This document shows positions 7,955 through 16,435 of a DNA stretch of 26,034 bases, in pieces. The notes under the pieces are model-generated. The model was given only the letters and a program-made list of their open reading frames with translations. It had not been told where the DNA came from and did no database searches. The DNA is from Atribacteria bacterium SCGC AAA255-G05 (GTDB taxonomy: Bacteria > Atribacterota > Phoenicimicrobiia > Phoenicimicrobiales > Phoenicimicrobiaceae): assembly GCA_000405605.1 (NCBI GenBank), contig ASPA01000022.1, positions 1-26,034 of the forward strand. The letters are read 5' to 3'. Both the position numbers and the translations under genes were made by a program. How positions within the stretch are numbered: the stretch's first letter is position 1; each line of letters starts with the position of its first letter.

Positions 7955-10213
7955 CTAAAATTTTAAATTACTTATCACCGGTAATTCACGCACCCAGTAC
8001 CCTGTAGCCTTGTAGATACCATGCACAATCGCAGCGGCTACTGGTACTGTTGTAAGTTCACCTACACTTTTTGCACCATATGGACCAGTAGGTTCATAAC
8101 TATCAACTAAACATACATGGATACGTGGCGAATCTACCGCAAACTGAACCTTGTAAGACAAAAGATCCGATTCTAAAGGTCTCTTAAATTTAGGATCCAT
8201 ACGCATTGTTTCATAAAGAGCATAACCAACTCCCATGCTAACCCCACCTTGAACCTGTCCTTCAACAATACATGGATTAATAATTGTACCCGAATCTATT
8301 GCCATTATCACGTTCGGGACTTTTATCTCTCCGGAATCTAAGTTTACTTCAACTTCAGCGATACAAACAGCAAAAGGCATCGGGCTAGTTGAAGGTTTAT
8401 AATCTGCCCGACCGATAAAAACTCGCCCTCCAACGCCAAAGCTGGCCTTATGTATAACTTCTGCAAAGGTTAAACATTCCTCACCCCGAGGAGTATTAAC
8501 TACGTATTTTCCGTCCACAAAATAAACTTTTTTGGCTTCCACTCCATATAATAGGGATAGTTGTTCCATTATTGTATTCTTACAATCCTGAGCTGCTTTT
8601 AATACTGCATTCCCCCCTACATAAGCTTGACGGCTAGAAAAAGTACCGTTATCATAAGGAGTATACTCTGTGTCAGCCGAAACAGTAGTAACCATCTGCG
8701 TAGTTTCTAAACCAAGTTCTTCAGCAACAATTTGAGCCAAAATAGTATCTGAACCCTGACCAATATCAGGAGAACCAACAAGCAGTTTGACTGTACCATC
8801 GTCATTTACAAGTACTACTGCCGCTGCTTGGTCGCGCCCCGAAATACCTGAACCATGATTACCAAAAGATATCCCCCAAGCTCGTTTTATAGCGGGGTTA
8901 TTAAAAATTTGCGTATCCTGTGAACAACGTTCCTTTTCTAGGATATTCTTTATATTATTAGCCCCTTGTGCACACTCTTCAATCTTACAGCTTTGTACTT
9001 CATCATTCAAAGAAGGAATCTTATCTCCTACCTGTAAGTGATTCTTAAGACGAAAATCGATGGGATCCCAACCCATTTTTTCACAAATTTCATTTATTAT
9101 AGTTTCTCGAGCAAAATTAAGTTGGGTATTACCAAAACCGCGCATTGATCCTGCAACCGGGGCATTAGTATATACACAGAAACCCTCAAAAAGATAATGA
9201 GGCACTTTATATTGCATTTTTTTACTCATGGATGGAAGAAGTATAGGTCCTTGAGTAGCATAGCCTCCTGTATTAACATAAACTTTGATATGAAAAGCTA
9301 AAATTTTTCCTTCCCGGCTAACACCCACACGTACTTTAATTAAAGATGGGTGTCTTATTACTGAAGCATACATTTCTTCTTCGCGGTCATAAATCATTTT
9401 GACTGGACGTCTCACCAATTTAGAGAGAAAAATTCCTATCGGCTGGTGATGTAATTGCTGGCGAACACCAAAAGTGCCACCCATAACCGGTTTAACAACC
9501 CTAATTCTGTTCTCAGATAATCCTGTTAAATCAGCCAGTATACGCCGGTCATGATGGGGATTCTGGGTAGTCCCCCAAACAATAATCCTGTTATCATATG
9601 TATAATGACAAACACAACCCGTGGTTTCCATAGCAATAGTCTGGACTCCTTGTGTACGAGAAGTCTCTTCGAAAATATAATCACTTTTCTTTAATCCCTG
9701 TTCTACATTCCCTTCTTCAACTCTAAAAGAACTACAAATATTGGTTTTAAAAAGTGAGCTGTGAACAAGGGGAGCTCCTTTGGCTAGTGCTTCTTCAATT
9801 TTAAAGATAGAGGGTAATAATTCATAATCAACTTTTATTTTTTTCAAGGCTTCATCACAGGTCTTTTCACTTTGGGCGACAACAGCAGCCACCTTGTCAC
9901 CCACATATTTAGGTTTATTGGTTAAAATCCTCTCATCTTTTATAACCAATCCTGAAGGAGGAGTACCAGAACAATTATAAAGAACATTCGGAATATCTTT
10001 AAAAGTAAGAATACCCAGCACACCAGGTACTTTTTTGGCTTCGGAAACGTCAATACCTGTAACCCTGGCATGGGCATAAGGGCTACGCAAGATTTTACCA
10101 TAGACCATCCCTGGCATAAAAATATCAGTAGTATACTTTGCCATCCCAGTAACCTTAGCAATACTTTCTATACGCGGCTCTGAAGTACCGACAATTCTAT
10201 ATTTTTTTTGCAT
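7955..10213 (-). CDS. Molybdenum hydroxylase, large molybdopterin-binding subunit (xanthine dehydrogenase/4-hydroxybenzoyl-CoA reductase family)
   Basis: 752 residues, the full length of the family's catalytic subunit. It opens with the aldehyde-oxidase a/b-hammerhead domain (RIESIAKVTGMAKYTTDI). Molybdopterin-site motifs follow in order: GGTFGVRQQ (245-253), SMRGFGNTQ (356-364), DIGQGSDT (483-490) and TFSSRQAYVGGNA (about 524-536). The C-terminal GPYGAKSVGE carries the catalytic glutamate at about Glu719. The enzyme class hydroxylates, or reductively dehydroxylates, heteroaromatic carbons at a Mo centre, passing electrons through the [2Fe-2S] and FAD subunits encoded just upstream. GAGGAGG lies 9 bases before the ATG. 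The substrate cannot be read from the sequence; purine, nicotinate, imidazole and hydroxybenzoyl-CoA type compounds are all possible. Confidence 0.93.
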   Translation of the reverse strand: MQKKYRIVGTSEPRIESIAKVTGMAKYTTDIFMPGMVYGKILRSPYAHARVTGIDVSEAKKVPGVLGILTFKDIPNVLYNCSGTPPSGLVIKDERILTNKPKYVGDKVAAVVAQSEKTCDEALKKIKVDYELLPSIFKIEEALAKGAPLVHSSLFKTNICSSFRVEEGNVEQGLKKSDYIFEETSRTQGVQTIAMETTGCVCHYTYDNRIIVWGTTQNPHHDRRILADLTGLSENRIRVVKPVMGGTFGVRQQLHHQPIGIFLSKLVRRPVKMIYDREEEMYASVIRHPSLIKVRVGVSREGKILAFHIKVYVNTGGYATQGPILLPSMSKKMQYKVPHYLFEGFCVYTNAPVAGSMRGFGNTQLNFARETIINEICEKMGWDPIDFRLKNHLQVGDKIPSLNDEVQSCKIEECAQGANNIKNILEKERCSQDTQIFNNPAIKRAWGISFGNHGSGISGRDQAAAVVLVNDDGTVKLLVGSPDIGQGSDTILAQIVAEELGLETTQMVTTVSADTEYTPYDNGTFSSRQAYVGGNAVLKAAQDCKNTIMEQLSLLYGVEAKKVYFVDGKYVVNTPRGEECLTFAEVIHKASFGVGGRVFIGRADYKPSTSPMPFAVCIAEVEVNLDSGEIKVPNVIMAIDSGTIINPCIVEGQVQGGVSMGVGYALYETMRMDPKFKRPLESDLLSYKVQFAVDSPRIHVCLVDSYEPTGPYGAKSVGELTTVPVAAAIVHGIYKATGYWVRELPVISNLKF

Positions 10214-10309
10214 AATAAATTTCCTCCTCGAACATTTTGTGTTTCTATTTAGACTTATATATTAGAAATATATTAGAATAATACAATTATAATTTCAAAT
10301 AAAACCAGA

Positions 10310-10385
10310 TCCGAAATAAGGCTGAACAAGCCTATACTCGTTTAAAAACATGACCTATATTTCGAATGAGATCCAGCCTTCTTGA
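10310..10385 (-). promoter_or_regulatory. Candidate structured RNA upstream of the molybdenum subunit
   Basis: The 410-base gap between the [2Fe-2S] and molybdenum subunit genes holds no gene. On the minus strand, CTGGATC at one end pairs with GATCTGG at the other (two G-U pairs), then CGAAATA pairs with TATTTCG, giving a 14 bp stem with a 5-base asymmetric bulge. It encloses a hairpin AGGCT/AGCCT. The G-U pairs favour an RNA over a DNA palindrome. Two more hairpins lie in the same gap: CACTAA/TTAGTG around 10475-10500, and GTTG-TGGG/CCCA-CAAC at about 10578-10602 just after the [2Fe-2S] gene. Function unknown; a leader element tuning the large subunit is the simplest reading. Confidence 0.35.
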
Positions 10386-10623
10386 TGATTAAAGCTAAAT
10401 AGTGTTTCCGTTGTTAAAAGCGATGATTAATGGAGCAAACTCATATCAATTCATCGGTCTAAAAATTCGGTTTACACTAACTAAATGTACATTGATTAGT
10501 GGAATCTTTATAGTAAATGAAATTTTATAATTTTAAATATTATTGCTAATAATCTGCACCTAAGCATTGGGGTTAGGGGTTGCGTGGGATTATCCCCACA
10601 ACATCTCAGGTACAAAATATTTT

Positions 10624-11124
10624 TCATAAAGAGGAATTCTTCTTTTTCTTTTTATAATAATCAGCTGCTCTTTTTACCGCTTGCACAATTTTTACGTAAC
10701 CAGTACATCGGCAAAGGTTACCAGACAAAGCCTCTCTAATCTCTTCTTCTTCGGGATTATTTTTTTTATCAAGCAAAACTTTTGCAGACATAATCATACC
10801 CGGGGTGCAGAAACCACACTGAACCGCTCCTTCCTTAATAAAAGCCTTTTGTAAAGGATGAAGCTTATCCGGAGTTCCTATCCCCTCAATTGTTTCAACA
10901 TGAGAACCGTTAGCCTGGACAGCTAACACGAGGCAAGAATTTACTGCTTTTCCATCCATAATTACAGTACAGGCTCCACATTGTCCATTACCACAACCTT
11001 CCTTAGTGCCAGTTAACCCGAGATCCTCGCGAAGAAATTTTAAAAGAGTTAAGTTTGGAGAAACATTTTCTTGATATTTTATACCATTTACGGTAATGTT
11101 CACAAAATTTTTCTCCTCAATCAT
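10624..11124 (-). CDS. Molybdenum hydroxylase, [2Fe-2S] small subunit
   Basis: 166 residues with the two [2Fe-2S] motifs of the xanthine dehydrogenase/CoxS family. Cys44, 49, 52 and 64 (GCGNGQCGACT...SC) form the plant-ferredoxin-type cluster. Cys103, 106, 138 and 140 (QCGFCTPG...LCRCTGY) form the cluster nearest the pterin. Length is typical. It overlaps the end of the FAD subunit gene by 8 bases, which indicates translational coupling. It relays electrons between the Mo centre of the 752-residue subunit and the FAD subunit. The tail is very lysine-rich (YYKKKKKNSSL). Confidence 0.95.
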   Translation of the reverse strand: MIEEKNFVNITVNGIKYQENVSPNLTLLKFLREDLGLTGTKEGCGNGQCGACTVIMDGKAVNSCLVLAVQANGSHVETIEGIGTPDKLHPLQKAFIKEGAVQCGFCTPGMIMSAKVLLDKKNNPEEEEIREALSGNLCRCTGYVKIVQAVKRAADYYKKKKKNSSL

Positions 11125-12124
11125 ATTGGTTATCTCCTTTCATATTTCTTGAATTCAGTAAAACTTGCTCTAAGGCACTTTTAAATGCTCCTTTAAACCT
11201 TTGCATTTTTTGATTTGTATTAATATCAACTTCACTTACAAGTAAACGCTTTTTCTTCAGTTCTTCGTAAGCCATTTCAGTAAGTGTTTCAACTATATCA
11301 ACAGTATTTACATTTATTAACCTGGAAAATGATCCCTCAGTATCTGAGAGACGTAAAGGGTATGGTGCCATAGCTCCAACAACAATCCCTATCTTTTTTA
11401 TATTAGGGGAATTTACTACTGCAAGATTAACCACAGGAAAATCTAATGAAAACCTAATACTTTCTTTTATAAATACAGCTCTTGTCTTTGATTGGGGTAA
11501 AGGAAGAAATATTCCTGTAAGGATATCTTCTTTGTTAATATTCCTGGTACCATCACCGCTAAATACTTTTCCAATTTCTACTTTCCGTAGACCTTCTTTT
11601 CTCCAAATCTCTATAACTGCCTGGTAAGCCATTAATGGGGTTGCTAAATCAGAATAATATAAGGCGCAACACCTATCCGATTTTGGAACCTGATAACACC
11701 TATCGCCACCCATTAAAAAGCAAGAATCTATCTTGTCTCTCCATCGTTCTGAACGATTATAGTATTTACAACGCCGTTCCTGTAAAATATTACCCCCGAC
11801 TGTGGCAATATTACGAATCTGAGGTGAAGCAACTCGGATAGCAGCACTTACCAACGCAGAAAATGTTTTTTTTAGAAACTTATCTTCAGTAAGAGCAACA
11901 AGGTTTACCATAGAACCAATCCGAATTCCATTTTCTTCAACCTCAATCTCTGTAAGCAATTTACACTTACGTAAGCTTACGCAAATTTCAGGAGATTTTA
12001 AACCATAATTCATTAACGGTAAGATATCCGTACCACCAGCGTAGATAATAGCATTAACGTTATTATTCAGAACGGTAACAGCTTCATTCAAATCGGCAGG
12101 TTCTACCCATTTTTTTATTGTCAT
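11117..12124 (-). CDS. Molybdenum hydroxylase, FAD subunit with HcrB-like [4Fe-4S] insertion
   Basis: A 335-residue CoxM/XdhB-type FAD subunit. FAD-binding motifs are YAGGTDILPLM (28-38) and TVGGNILQ (108-115). Between the FAD domains lies an insert with Cys119, Cys135, Cys143 and Cys152 (plus Cys153), spaced C-x15-C-x7-C-x8-C. As I recall, 4-hydroxybenzoyl-CoA reductase HcrB binds an extra [4Fe-4S] cluster through four cysteines with this same spacing (122, 138, 146, 155). Most xanthine or nicotinate dehydrogenase FAD subunits lack the insert. GGAGG lies 8 bases before the ATG. The insert suggests a low-potential electron route and an anaerobic, possibly reductive, reaction. Confidence 0.93.
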   Translation of the reverse strand: MTIKKWVEPADLNEAVTVLNNNVNAIIYAGGTDILPLMNYGLKSPEICVSLRKCKLLTEIEVEENGIRIGSMVNLVALTEDKFLKKTFSALVSAAIRVASPQIRNIATVGGNILQERRCKYYNRSERWRDKIDSCFLMGGDRCYQVPKSDRCCALYYSDLATPLMAYQAVIEIWRKEGLRKVEIGKVFSGDGTRNINKEDILTGIFLPLPQSKTRAVFIKESIRFSLDFPVVNLAVVNSPNIKKIGIVVGAMAPYPLRLSDTEGSFSRLINVNTVDIVETLTEMAYEELKKKRLLVSEVDINTNQKMQRFKGAFKSALEQVLLNSRNMKGDNQYD

Positions 12125-12220
12125 TTCTTACACCTCCAAAGTACTCTTATTAATTTAAAAAATAGAATATTATAAACTAAACCCTTAAAATGCGCTAGAA
12201 TTATGTTTTTAACAATAAAT

Positions 12221-12541
12221 TTAAAGCATAGCAAGGTCTCTTAAAACTTTATCTTTTTTAACTGGCTCAAGTACTATATCTTCCTCTAACATTTTTACCT
12301 TACAAGCTAAGCCAGCTTTACCATTTATTCTTACACTGCAAATTGAACAGCAGCCAGTTTCACAGGAATAACGATATGTAAGACTAGAATCGAAATTTTC
12401 CCTAATATAGTGTAAGGCTGCAAGAATTGTTTCATCTTTATCATATGGAACATTAAACTCATCATAATAAGGTTTTTGATCAACACTTGGATCAAAACGA
12501 AAAACTTTAATTTTTACGTTTTTTGTTTTTGTATTCATCAT
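12221..12541 (-). CDS. Mini iron-sulfur subunit, [2Fe-2S] domain of SdhB/FrdB only
   Basis: About 106 residues. Cys60, 65, 68 and 80 follow the SdhB/FrdB [2Fe-2S] pattern C-x4-C-x2-C-x11-C in SCETGCCSICSVRINGKAGLAC; Cys64 is extra. The C-terminal [4Fe-4S]/[3Fe-4S] domain of a normal SdhB (about 240 residues in all) is missing, and the gene ends cleanly. The frame is open upstream to 12715, but a GGAGG 6 bases before the ATG at 12541 and the start of homology fix the start there (a second ATG follows at once). It overlaps the flavoprotein gene by 35 bases. It presumably feeds or drains electrons for that flavoprotein. Confidence 0.88.
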   Translation of the reverse strand: MMNTKTKNVKIKVFRFDPSVDQKPYYDEFNVPYDKDETILAALHYIRENFDSSLTYRYSCETGCCSICSVRINGKAGLACKVKMLEEDIVLEPVKKDKVLRDLAML

Positions 12542-14270
12542 TGACTTCCTCCGGTTTAAAGATAGTAAATTCAACAGGCTGTTTATTAAGCTGCATACCT
12601 TCTGCTTTACGTGAAATAATAATATTTTGTAGCCATTTTTGATCATTTTTTTCAGGGTAATCTTCACGGTAATGAGACCCCCGGCTCTCTGTGCGTAATA
12701 AGGCTGCACGGACAATCATTTCCGTCACATCAAACATTAATTCCAGTTCTAAAGCTGTTTTCAATTCTAAATTAAAATTTTTTGATTTACTCTTTAAAGC
12801 AACATTCTGATATTCTTGGCGTAAACATTCTATCTCACTTAAAACTGAGTTCAAACTCTGGGCACTTCGGATAACAAAAGCTCCCTGCCACATAACATGT
12901 TGAAGTTTTTTTAGAATATCATAGACATTAGGACCTTCAGGTCTTTCGAATAGTCTTTCAATTCTTTCAATCTCTTTATTGACTTGCTTAATATTAATTT
13001 CAATAGTGTCCTTCAAATCCTTTACATATTCTGCCGCAAATTTACCAGCACGTTTTCCAAACACCCCCATTTCCGGGAGGGCACTTCCACCCAATCTGTT
13101 AGCACCATGGACACCTCCTGCCACTTCCCCACAAGCATATAAACCCTCAATGTTAGTAGTAGTTTTTTCATTTATCACTATACCCCCCATAAAGAAGTGA
13201 ACAGCTGGAGTAACTTCGAAAGGTTCCTTGCGAATATCAATTCCTTCCTTTAAAAGATCTACACCACCGAAATTGAACCTGGGGTAATGCCTGTCAATAA
13301 AAGTGTTTATTACTTTATCGGGAAGGTAGGAAACGTCCATATAAACACCTCCATATTCAGTACCTCGTCCTTCTTTTACTTCAGTGTAAATGCCTCTCGC
13401 AACTACATCCCGAGTTGATTTATCCCCTCTTAAAGGATCATATCTATACATAAAGCGTTCTCCATAGAAGTTAATAAGTTGAGCGTTCAATTCATAACGT
13501 AAACGGGCAGGTCCTTGCTGCCCAAAAAGATTTTTAGGGGAAATCATTACTGTAGGAAAGAACTGTACAAATTCCATATCTCTTAAATTAACTCCCACAC
13601 GATATGCCATAGCTAGTCCATCACCTGTAGCTTCCCTGGCAGCACAGTTCTTTTCATAAACTCGCATTCCACCACCTGTAGCCAGAATAGTCGCTTTAGC
13701 CTTTATCACCAGGACTTCGGTTTTTTGCAAATCAATTGCTAAAACACCAACAGCACGACCATTGTTAATAAGAATGGAAAATACCAGGGTATCTTCTAAG
13801 ATTTTAATTTTACGTTTATTTGCCTCATGGTGCAAAGCTCTCACCATTTTTCTCCCTGTTGTTCCAATAGGTTCTGTAAGGCAACCACGCGGATAAGTAT
13901 GACCAGGCATTTGAAACTGTACATACTTATCTTGTTTCTTTACAAAATTAGTCCCATATTTATCATAATCAAGTACTGCCTGACATGCTTCTTCAGAAAA
14001 AATCTTTGCTAATTTTTGATCATTAATATAACTTCCACCCTTTATAGTGTCTTTTAACAAAATTTCTGGACTATCTTTTTCGTTAAAAGGCGCCGTGCAA
14101 GTAGCTACTGCCATTAATGTAACGGCACTTTTGGCCATTTTACTTTTCGTAATTACTAAAACGTCAATACCTTGATCCTGAGCTTCAAATGCCGCTCGCG
14201 CTCCTGCCGCTTCACTACCCACAACAACTATATCCGTTTCTATTATTTTATAGGACATTTTTACAGACAA
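12507..14270 (-). CDS. Fumarate reductase/succinate dehydrogenase-type flavoprotein
   Basis: 587 residues of the FrdA/SdhA/L-aspartate oxidase superfamily. The FAD N-terminal fold is at DIVVVGSEAAGARAA (13-27), with ATILATGGG (193-201), HFFMGGIVIN (358-367) and LYACGEVAGGVHGANRLGG (377-395). The catalytic-arginine region is TRDVVARG, about Arg287. Two departures from SdhA stand out. The usual DMEFVQFHPT reads DMEFVQFFPT, replacing a substrate-pocket histidine with Phe238. No histidine sits at the covalent-FAD position near residue 50. A GGGAGG is 9 bases before a TTG at 14270 and 21 before the ATG that follows, so TTG is the likely start. It probably reduces or oxidises a C=C bond in an acid other than fumarate/succinate, with the downstream mini [2Fe-2S] protein as partner. 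Confidence 0.88.
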   Translation of the reverse strand: MSVKMSYKIIETDIVVVGSEAAGARAAFEAQDQGIDVLVITKSKMAKSAVTLMAVATCTAPFNEKDSPEILLKDTIKGGSYINDQKLAKIFSEEACQAVLDYDKYGTNFVKKQDKYVQFQMPGHTYPRGCLTEPIGTTGRKMVRALHHEANKRKIKILEDTLVFSILINNGRAVGVLAIDLQKTEVLVIKAKATILATGGGMRVYEKNCAAREATGDGLAMAYRVGVNLRDMEFVQFFPTVMISPKNLFGQQGPARLRYELNAQLINFYGERFMYRYDPLRGDKSTRDVVARGIYTEVKEGRGTEYGGVYMDVSYLPDKVINTFIDRHYPRFNFGGVDLLKEGIDIRKEPFEVTPAVHFFMGGIVINEKTTTNIEGLYACGEVAGGVHGANRLGGSALPEMGVFGKRAGKFAAEYVKDLKDTIEINIKQVNKEIERIERLFERPEGPNVYDILKKLQHVMWQGAFVIRSAQSLNSVLSEIECLRQEYQNVALKSKSKNFNLELKTALELELMFDVTEMIVRAALLRTESRGSHYREDYPEKNDQKWLQNIIISRKAEGMQLNKQPVEFTIFKPEEVNDEYKNKKRKN

Positions 14271-14342
14271 AATTATATACCTCCCTTGAAAGCATTCTCT
14301 TCATTAACCGACCTACTCTATACTTAATAAATGTATTTACAT

Positions 14343-15062
14343 TTATGCTTCTTCTAAAAGACGCCCATAACCTTTAATTTTCCCCTTGTAATTTACTAAT
14401 TTAAACAGTCCCCATAATGTAGCCTGGTTACTGGTAACTACAGGTTTCTTGAGTTTCTTTTCGAGACGGTCTATTACTTCTAAACCTCTAAAATCTGTAC
14501 AACTAATAAAGAAGCCATCCACTTCTTTGCTATCCATACTTGTTACCATTTCATAGATCGTATCCGCTGTTTGAGCATGTAACATTTCAGCATCGGTAAT
14601 TTGTAGTCCTTTTATAACTGGAACATTAAAGCCATTATCTTCTAAAAATTTCTTTTCTTTTTCATTAACGCGGTCAATATAAGGAGTTGCTACAGCCACA
14701 GATTTAATACTAAGAGCTTTTAAAGCACGAATCATAACGGAAGAAGTAGTTATTGCCGGACAGCCAACTAACTGTTCAATTTTTTCTGTAATTTGTTTAT
14801 CCCATTCTAAGCCCTTAATAAAACTTCCACTGGTACATGCATACGCAACTGCCTCTGGAACTACAGAAGCTGTTAAACGACAAGCATAGTCTAAGTCATT
14901 TTCCATCTGTATAAGAGCTTCCGGCGTAGTCTCTGTTAATAAAACCCGAGTTGCGTGAAAAGTAAAATTTTTTGGTGCTATTCTATTTAATTCCGGTTCT
15001 ATAAAAACATTTACTGAAGGCAAGATTAAACCAACCCGTATTCTTTTAGAGGGTACTATCAT
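14343..15062 (-). CDS. Maleate isomerase/Asp-Glu racemase superfamily protein
   Basis: 239 residues, the normal size for maleate cis-trans isomerase, arylmalonate decarboxylase and related Asp/Glu-racemase-fold enzymes. The paired cysteines are Cys76 in YACTSGSF and Cys188 in FISCTDFRGL; maleate isomerase uses a pair at similar positions. The N-terminal RIRVGLILPSVNVFIEPEL is typical of that group. It begins 6 bases after the DUF4392 gene, so the two are almost certainly co-translated. The reaction could be isomerisation of maleate, decarboxylation, or racemisation; the presence of both cysteines argues against a pure one-cysteine decarboxylase. Confidence 0.8.
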   Translation of the reverse strand: MIVPSKRIRVGLILPSVNVFIEPELNRIAPKNFTFHATRVLLTETTPEALIQMENDLDYACRLTASVVPEAVAYACTSGSFIKGLEWDKQITEKIEQLVGCPAITTSSVMIRALKALSIKSVAVATPYIDRVNEKEKKFLEDNGFNVPVIKGLQITDAEMLHAQTADTIYEMVTSMDSKEVDGFFISCTDFRGLEVIDRLEKKLKKPVVTSNQATLWGLFKLVNYKGKIKGYGRLLEEA

Positions 15063-15068
15063 TTTATT

Positions 15069-16142
15069 TTAATTTCCTTTCTCGTTTTTTGTCCATATTT
15101 TTCGATACTCTTTTGTAAAAATACTTTCTTTAACCTTATGAGTAACAATGCTGCGCAACATCTCAATAATATATGCGTTTATATCTTCTGACTCACCATC
15201 AACATAAGGACGAAACATACCTGATACCGGGTCAATTTGCCCTCCCCTGACTGATTCCCGAAGCATGAAACGTTCTGTATCCGAGTCGTGTAATATATCT
15301 AATTCTCCTAATAAGGCTGCCAAACAGGCTACAACCCCATATGCACCCCAGTTAGAAATATTGCAAATTATACCTAAATCTGGCTCAGAAGAAGCAGCAA
15401 TTCCTCCTCCACAACCGCATAGACAATGACTTCCATGAGGAACCATCTCTTTTACTTGATCTTTTATATAACCCATACCCATTTCATTTCCCAGGTCTCC
15501 AATGCCAATTGTAAGTATATCGCGTTTATGGGCTTCTTCAAAAATATAATCTACCTTTGCTGTATGATGGGAAATATCAAAACCAGCACCGCTATGATGT
15601 ATTCGTTTTTCATTCCATCCCGGACGTTCTATCGCAATCAATGCAGAGGGCTTTAAAGTATCTAAAATTTCTACTGCTCGACTTTTAGCCTTTTTATGTT
15701 CTAAAGGGAATCCCTCCACTACTACTTGACGACCCCGTCCAGTATTATTGAAATTTTTCCAATTTACTGTATGTAAACCGATACCCTTAAAGCTATGAGC
15801 TACCGCATCTCGAAGCATTTCTTCAGTAAAAACAAAAGAAACAGCACCAAATGCAAGATCTAGAGCTCTAGCTAGTGCTGCAGCTCCTGAAGGTCCGTCT
15901 GTTTCTGCCTTCTGAAAGTGAGGAATAACGAACCCTGTGAGAAAAATAATGTGGTCCCCTGGTTTTACTCGCTCTTTTATTTTTTGTGCTGCTTTTAAGG
16001 TAAGAGGCATACCAGCCTTTTTGCGAGCAGCATTATATAAATCTATTAGAGGCAACCCTTTTAAAATTGTCCAGTTAGACATCGGTACGGTTACTAGTCT
16101 GTCCACTGCTTCACCAATGGTTTTTAACTTTACTATTGACAT
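15069..16142 (-). CDS. DUF4392 protein (D-glutamate cyclase-like)
   Basis: About 357 residues resembling the C-terminal domain of D-glutamate cyclase (DUF4392), which converts D-glutamate to 5-oxo-D-proline. Recognisable stretches are TDGPSGAAALARAL, ALIAIERPG, IGDLGNEMGMG, the cysteine/glycine-rich CLCGCGGGIAAS and NISNWGAYGV. The frame is open to an ATG at 16151, but that ATG touches the Shine-Dalgarno sequence; AGGAG is 9 bases before the ATG at 16142, which I take as the start. It heads the catabolic series, about 50 bases after a strong terminator. The neighbouring racemase-fold protein suggests handling of D-amino acids or cyclised products. Family fairly sure, substrate not. Confidence 0.75.
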   Translation of the reverse strand: MSIVKLKTIGEAVDRLVTVPMSNWTILKGLPLIDLYNAARKKAGMPLTLKAAQKIKERVKPGDHIIFLTGFVIPHFQKAETDGPSGAAALARALDLAFGAVSFVFTEEMLRDAVAHSFKGIGLHTVNWKNFNNTGRGRQVVVEGFPLEHKKAKSRAVEILDTLKPSALIAIERPGWNEKRIHHSGAGFDISHHTAKVDYIFEEAHKRDILTIGIGDLGNEMGMGYIKDQVKEMVPHGSHCLCGCGGGIAASSEPDLGIICNISNWGAYGVVACLAALLGELDILHDSDTERFMLRESVRGGQIDPVSGMFRPYVDGESEDINAYIIEMLRSIVTHKVKESIFTKEYRKIWTKNEKGN

Positions 16143-16191
16143 TACAAACATCTCCTTTCATCTGGTTTTAATATTGATACTTAGTTCTATT

Positions 16192-16234
16192 AAAAAAAAA
16201 ACAGAATACTAACAGAAATGCCCGTAGCATTCTG
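16192..16234 (-). terminator. Strong intrinsic terminator in front of the DUF4392 gene
   Basis: On the minus strand CAGAATGCTA (16234-16225) pairs with TAGTATTCTG (16211-16202) over 10 bp with one G-U, followed directly by ten U residues. It lies only about 50 bases before the DUF4392 start codon, leaving little room for a downstream promoter. It therefore either ends the hisC-liv-amidohydrolase transcript or acts as an attenuator for the catabolic series. An alternative pairing of TTCTGAAGT (16272-16264) with ACTTC (16245-16241) and CAGAA (16234-16230) would sequester the terminator's 5' arm, as an antiterminator would. Confidence 0.75.
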
Positions 16235-16435
16235 CCCTTCGAAGTAATAAATATTCTTTTTTGACTTCAGAAATTTATGTGTACACTTTTTAAATACTTT
16301 CTCAAACTTTTATTATTTTTCTTTTATCTCTAATGATACTAATGCTAATTTTTTTCGTTTTCTTTAATTAAACAAATTAATTTTATAAAATAATTGTAAT
16401 ACTCCCTGTTAACAGCACATATTTTAATTAAGCAC

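Noticed and set aside
12542..12715. Longer mini iron-sulfur protein starting at 12715
   Set aside because: The extension lies wholly inside the flavoprotein gene and has no ferredoxin-like features; GGAGG supports the ATG at 12541.
16330..16347. A second HutP site: three UAG triplets on the minus strand
   Set aside because: Spacers are 3 and 6 bases, not the constant 4 seen in the hisC leader, and the nearby terminator is about 100 bases away.
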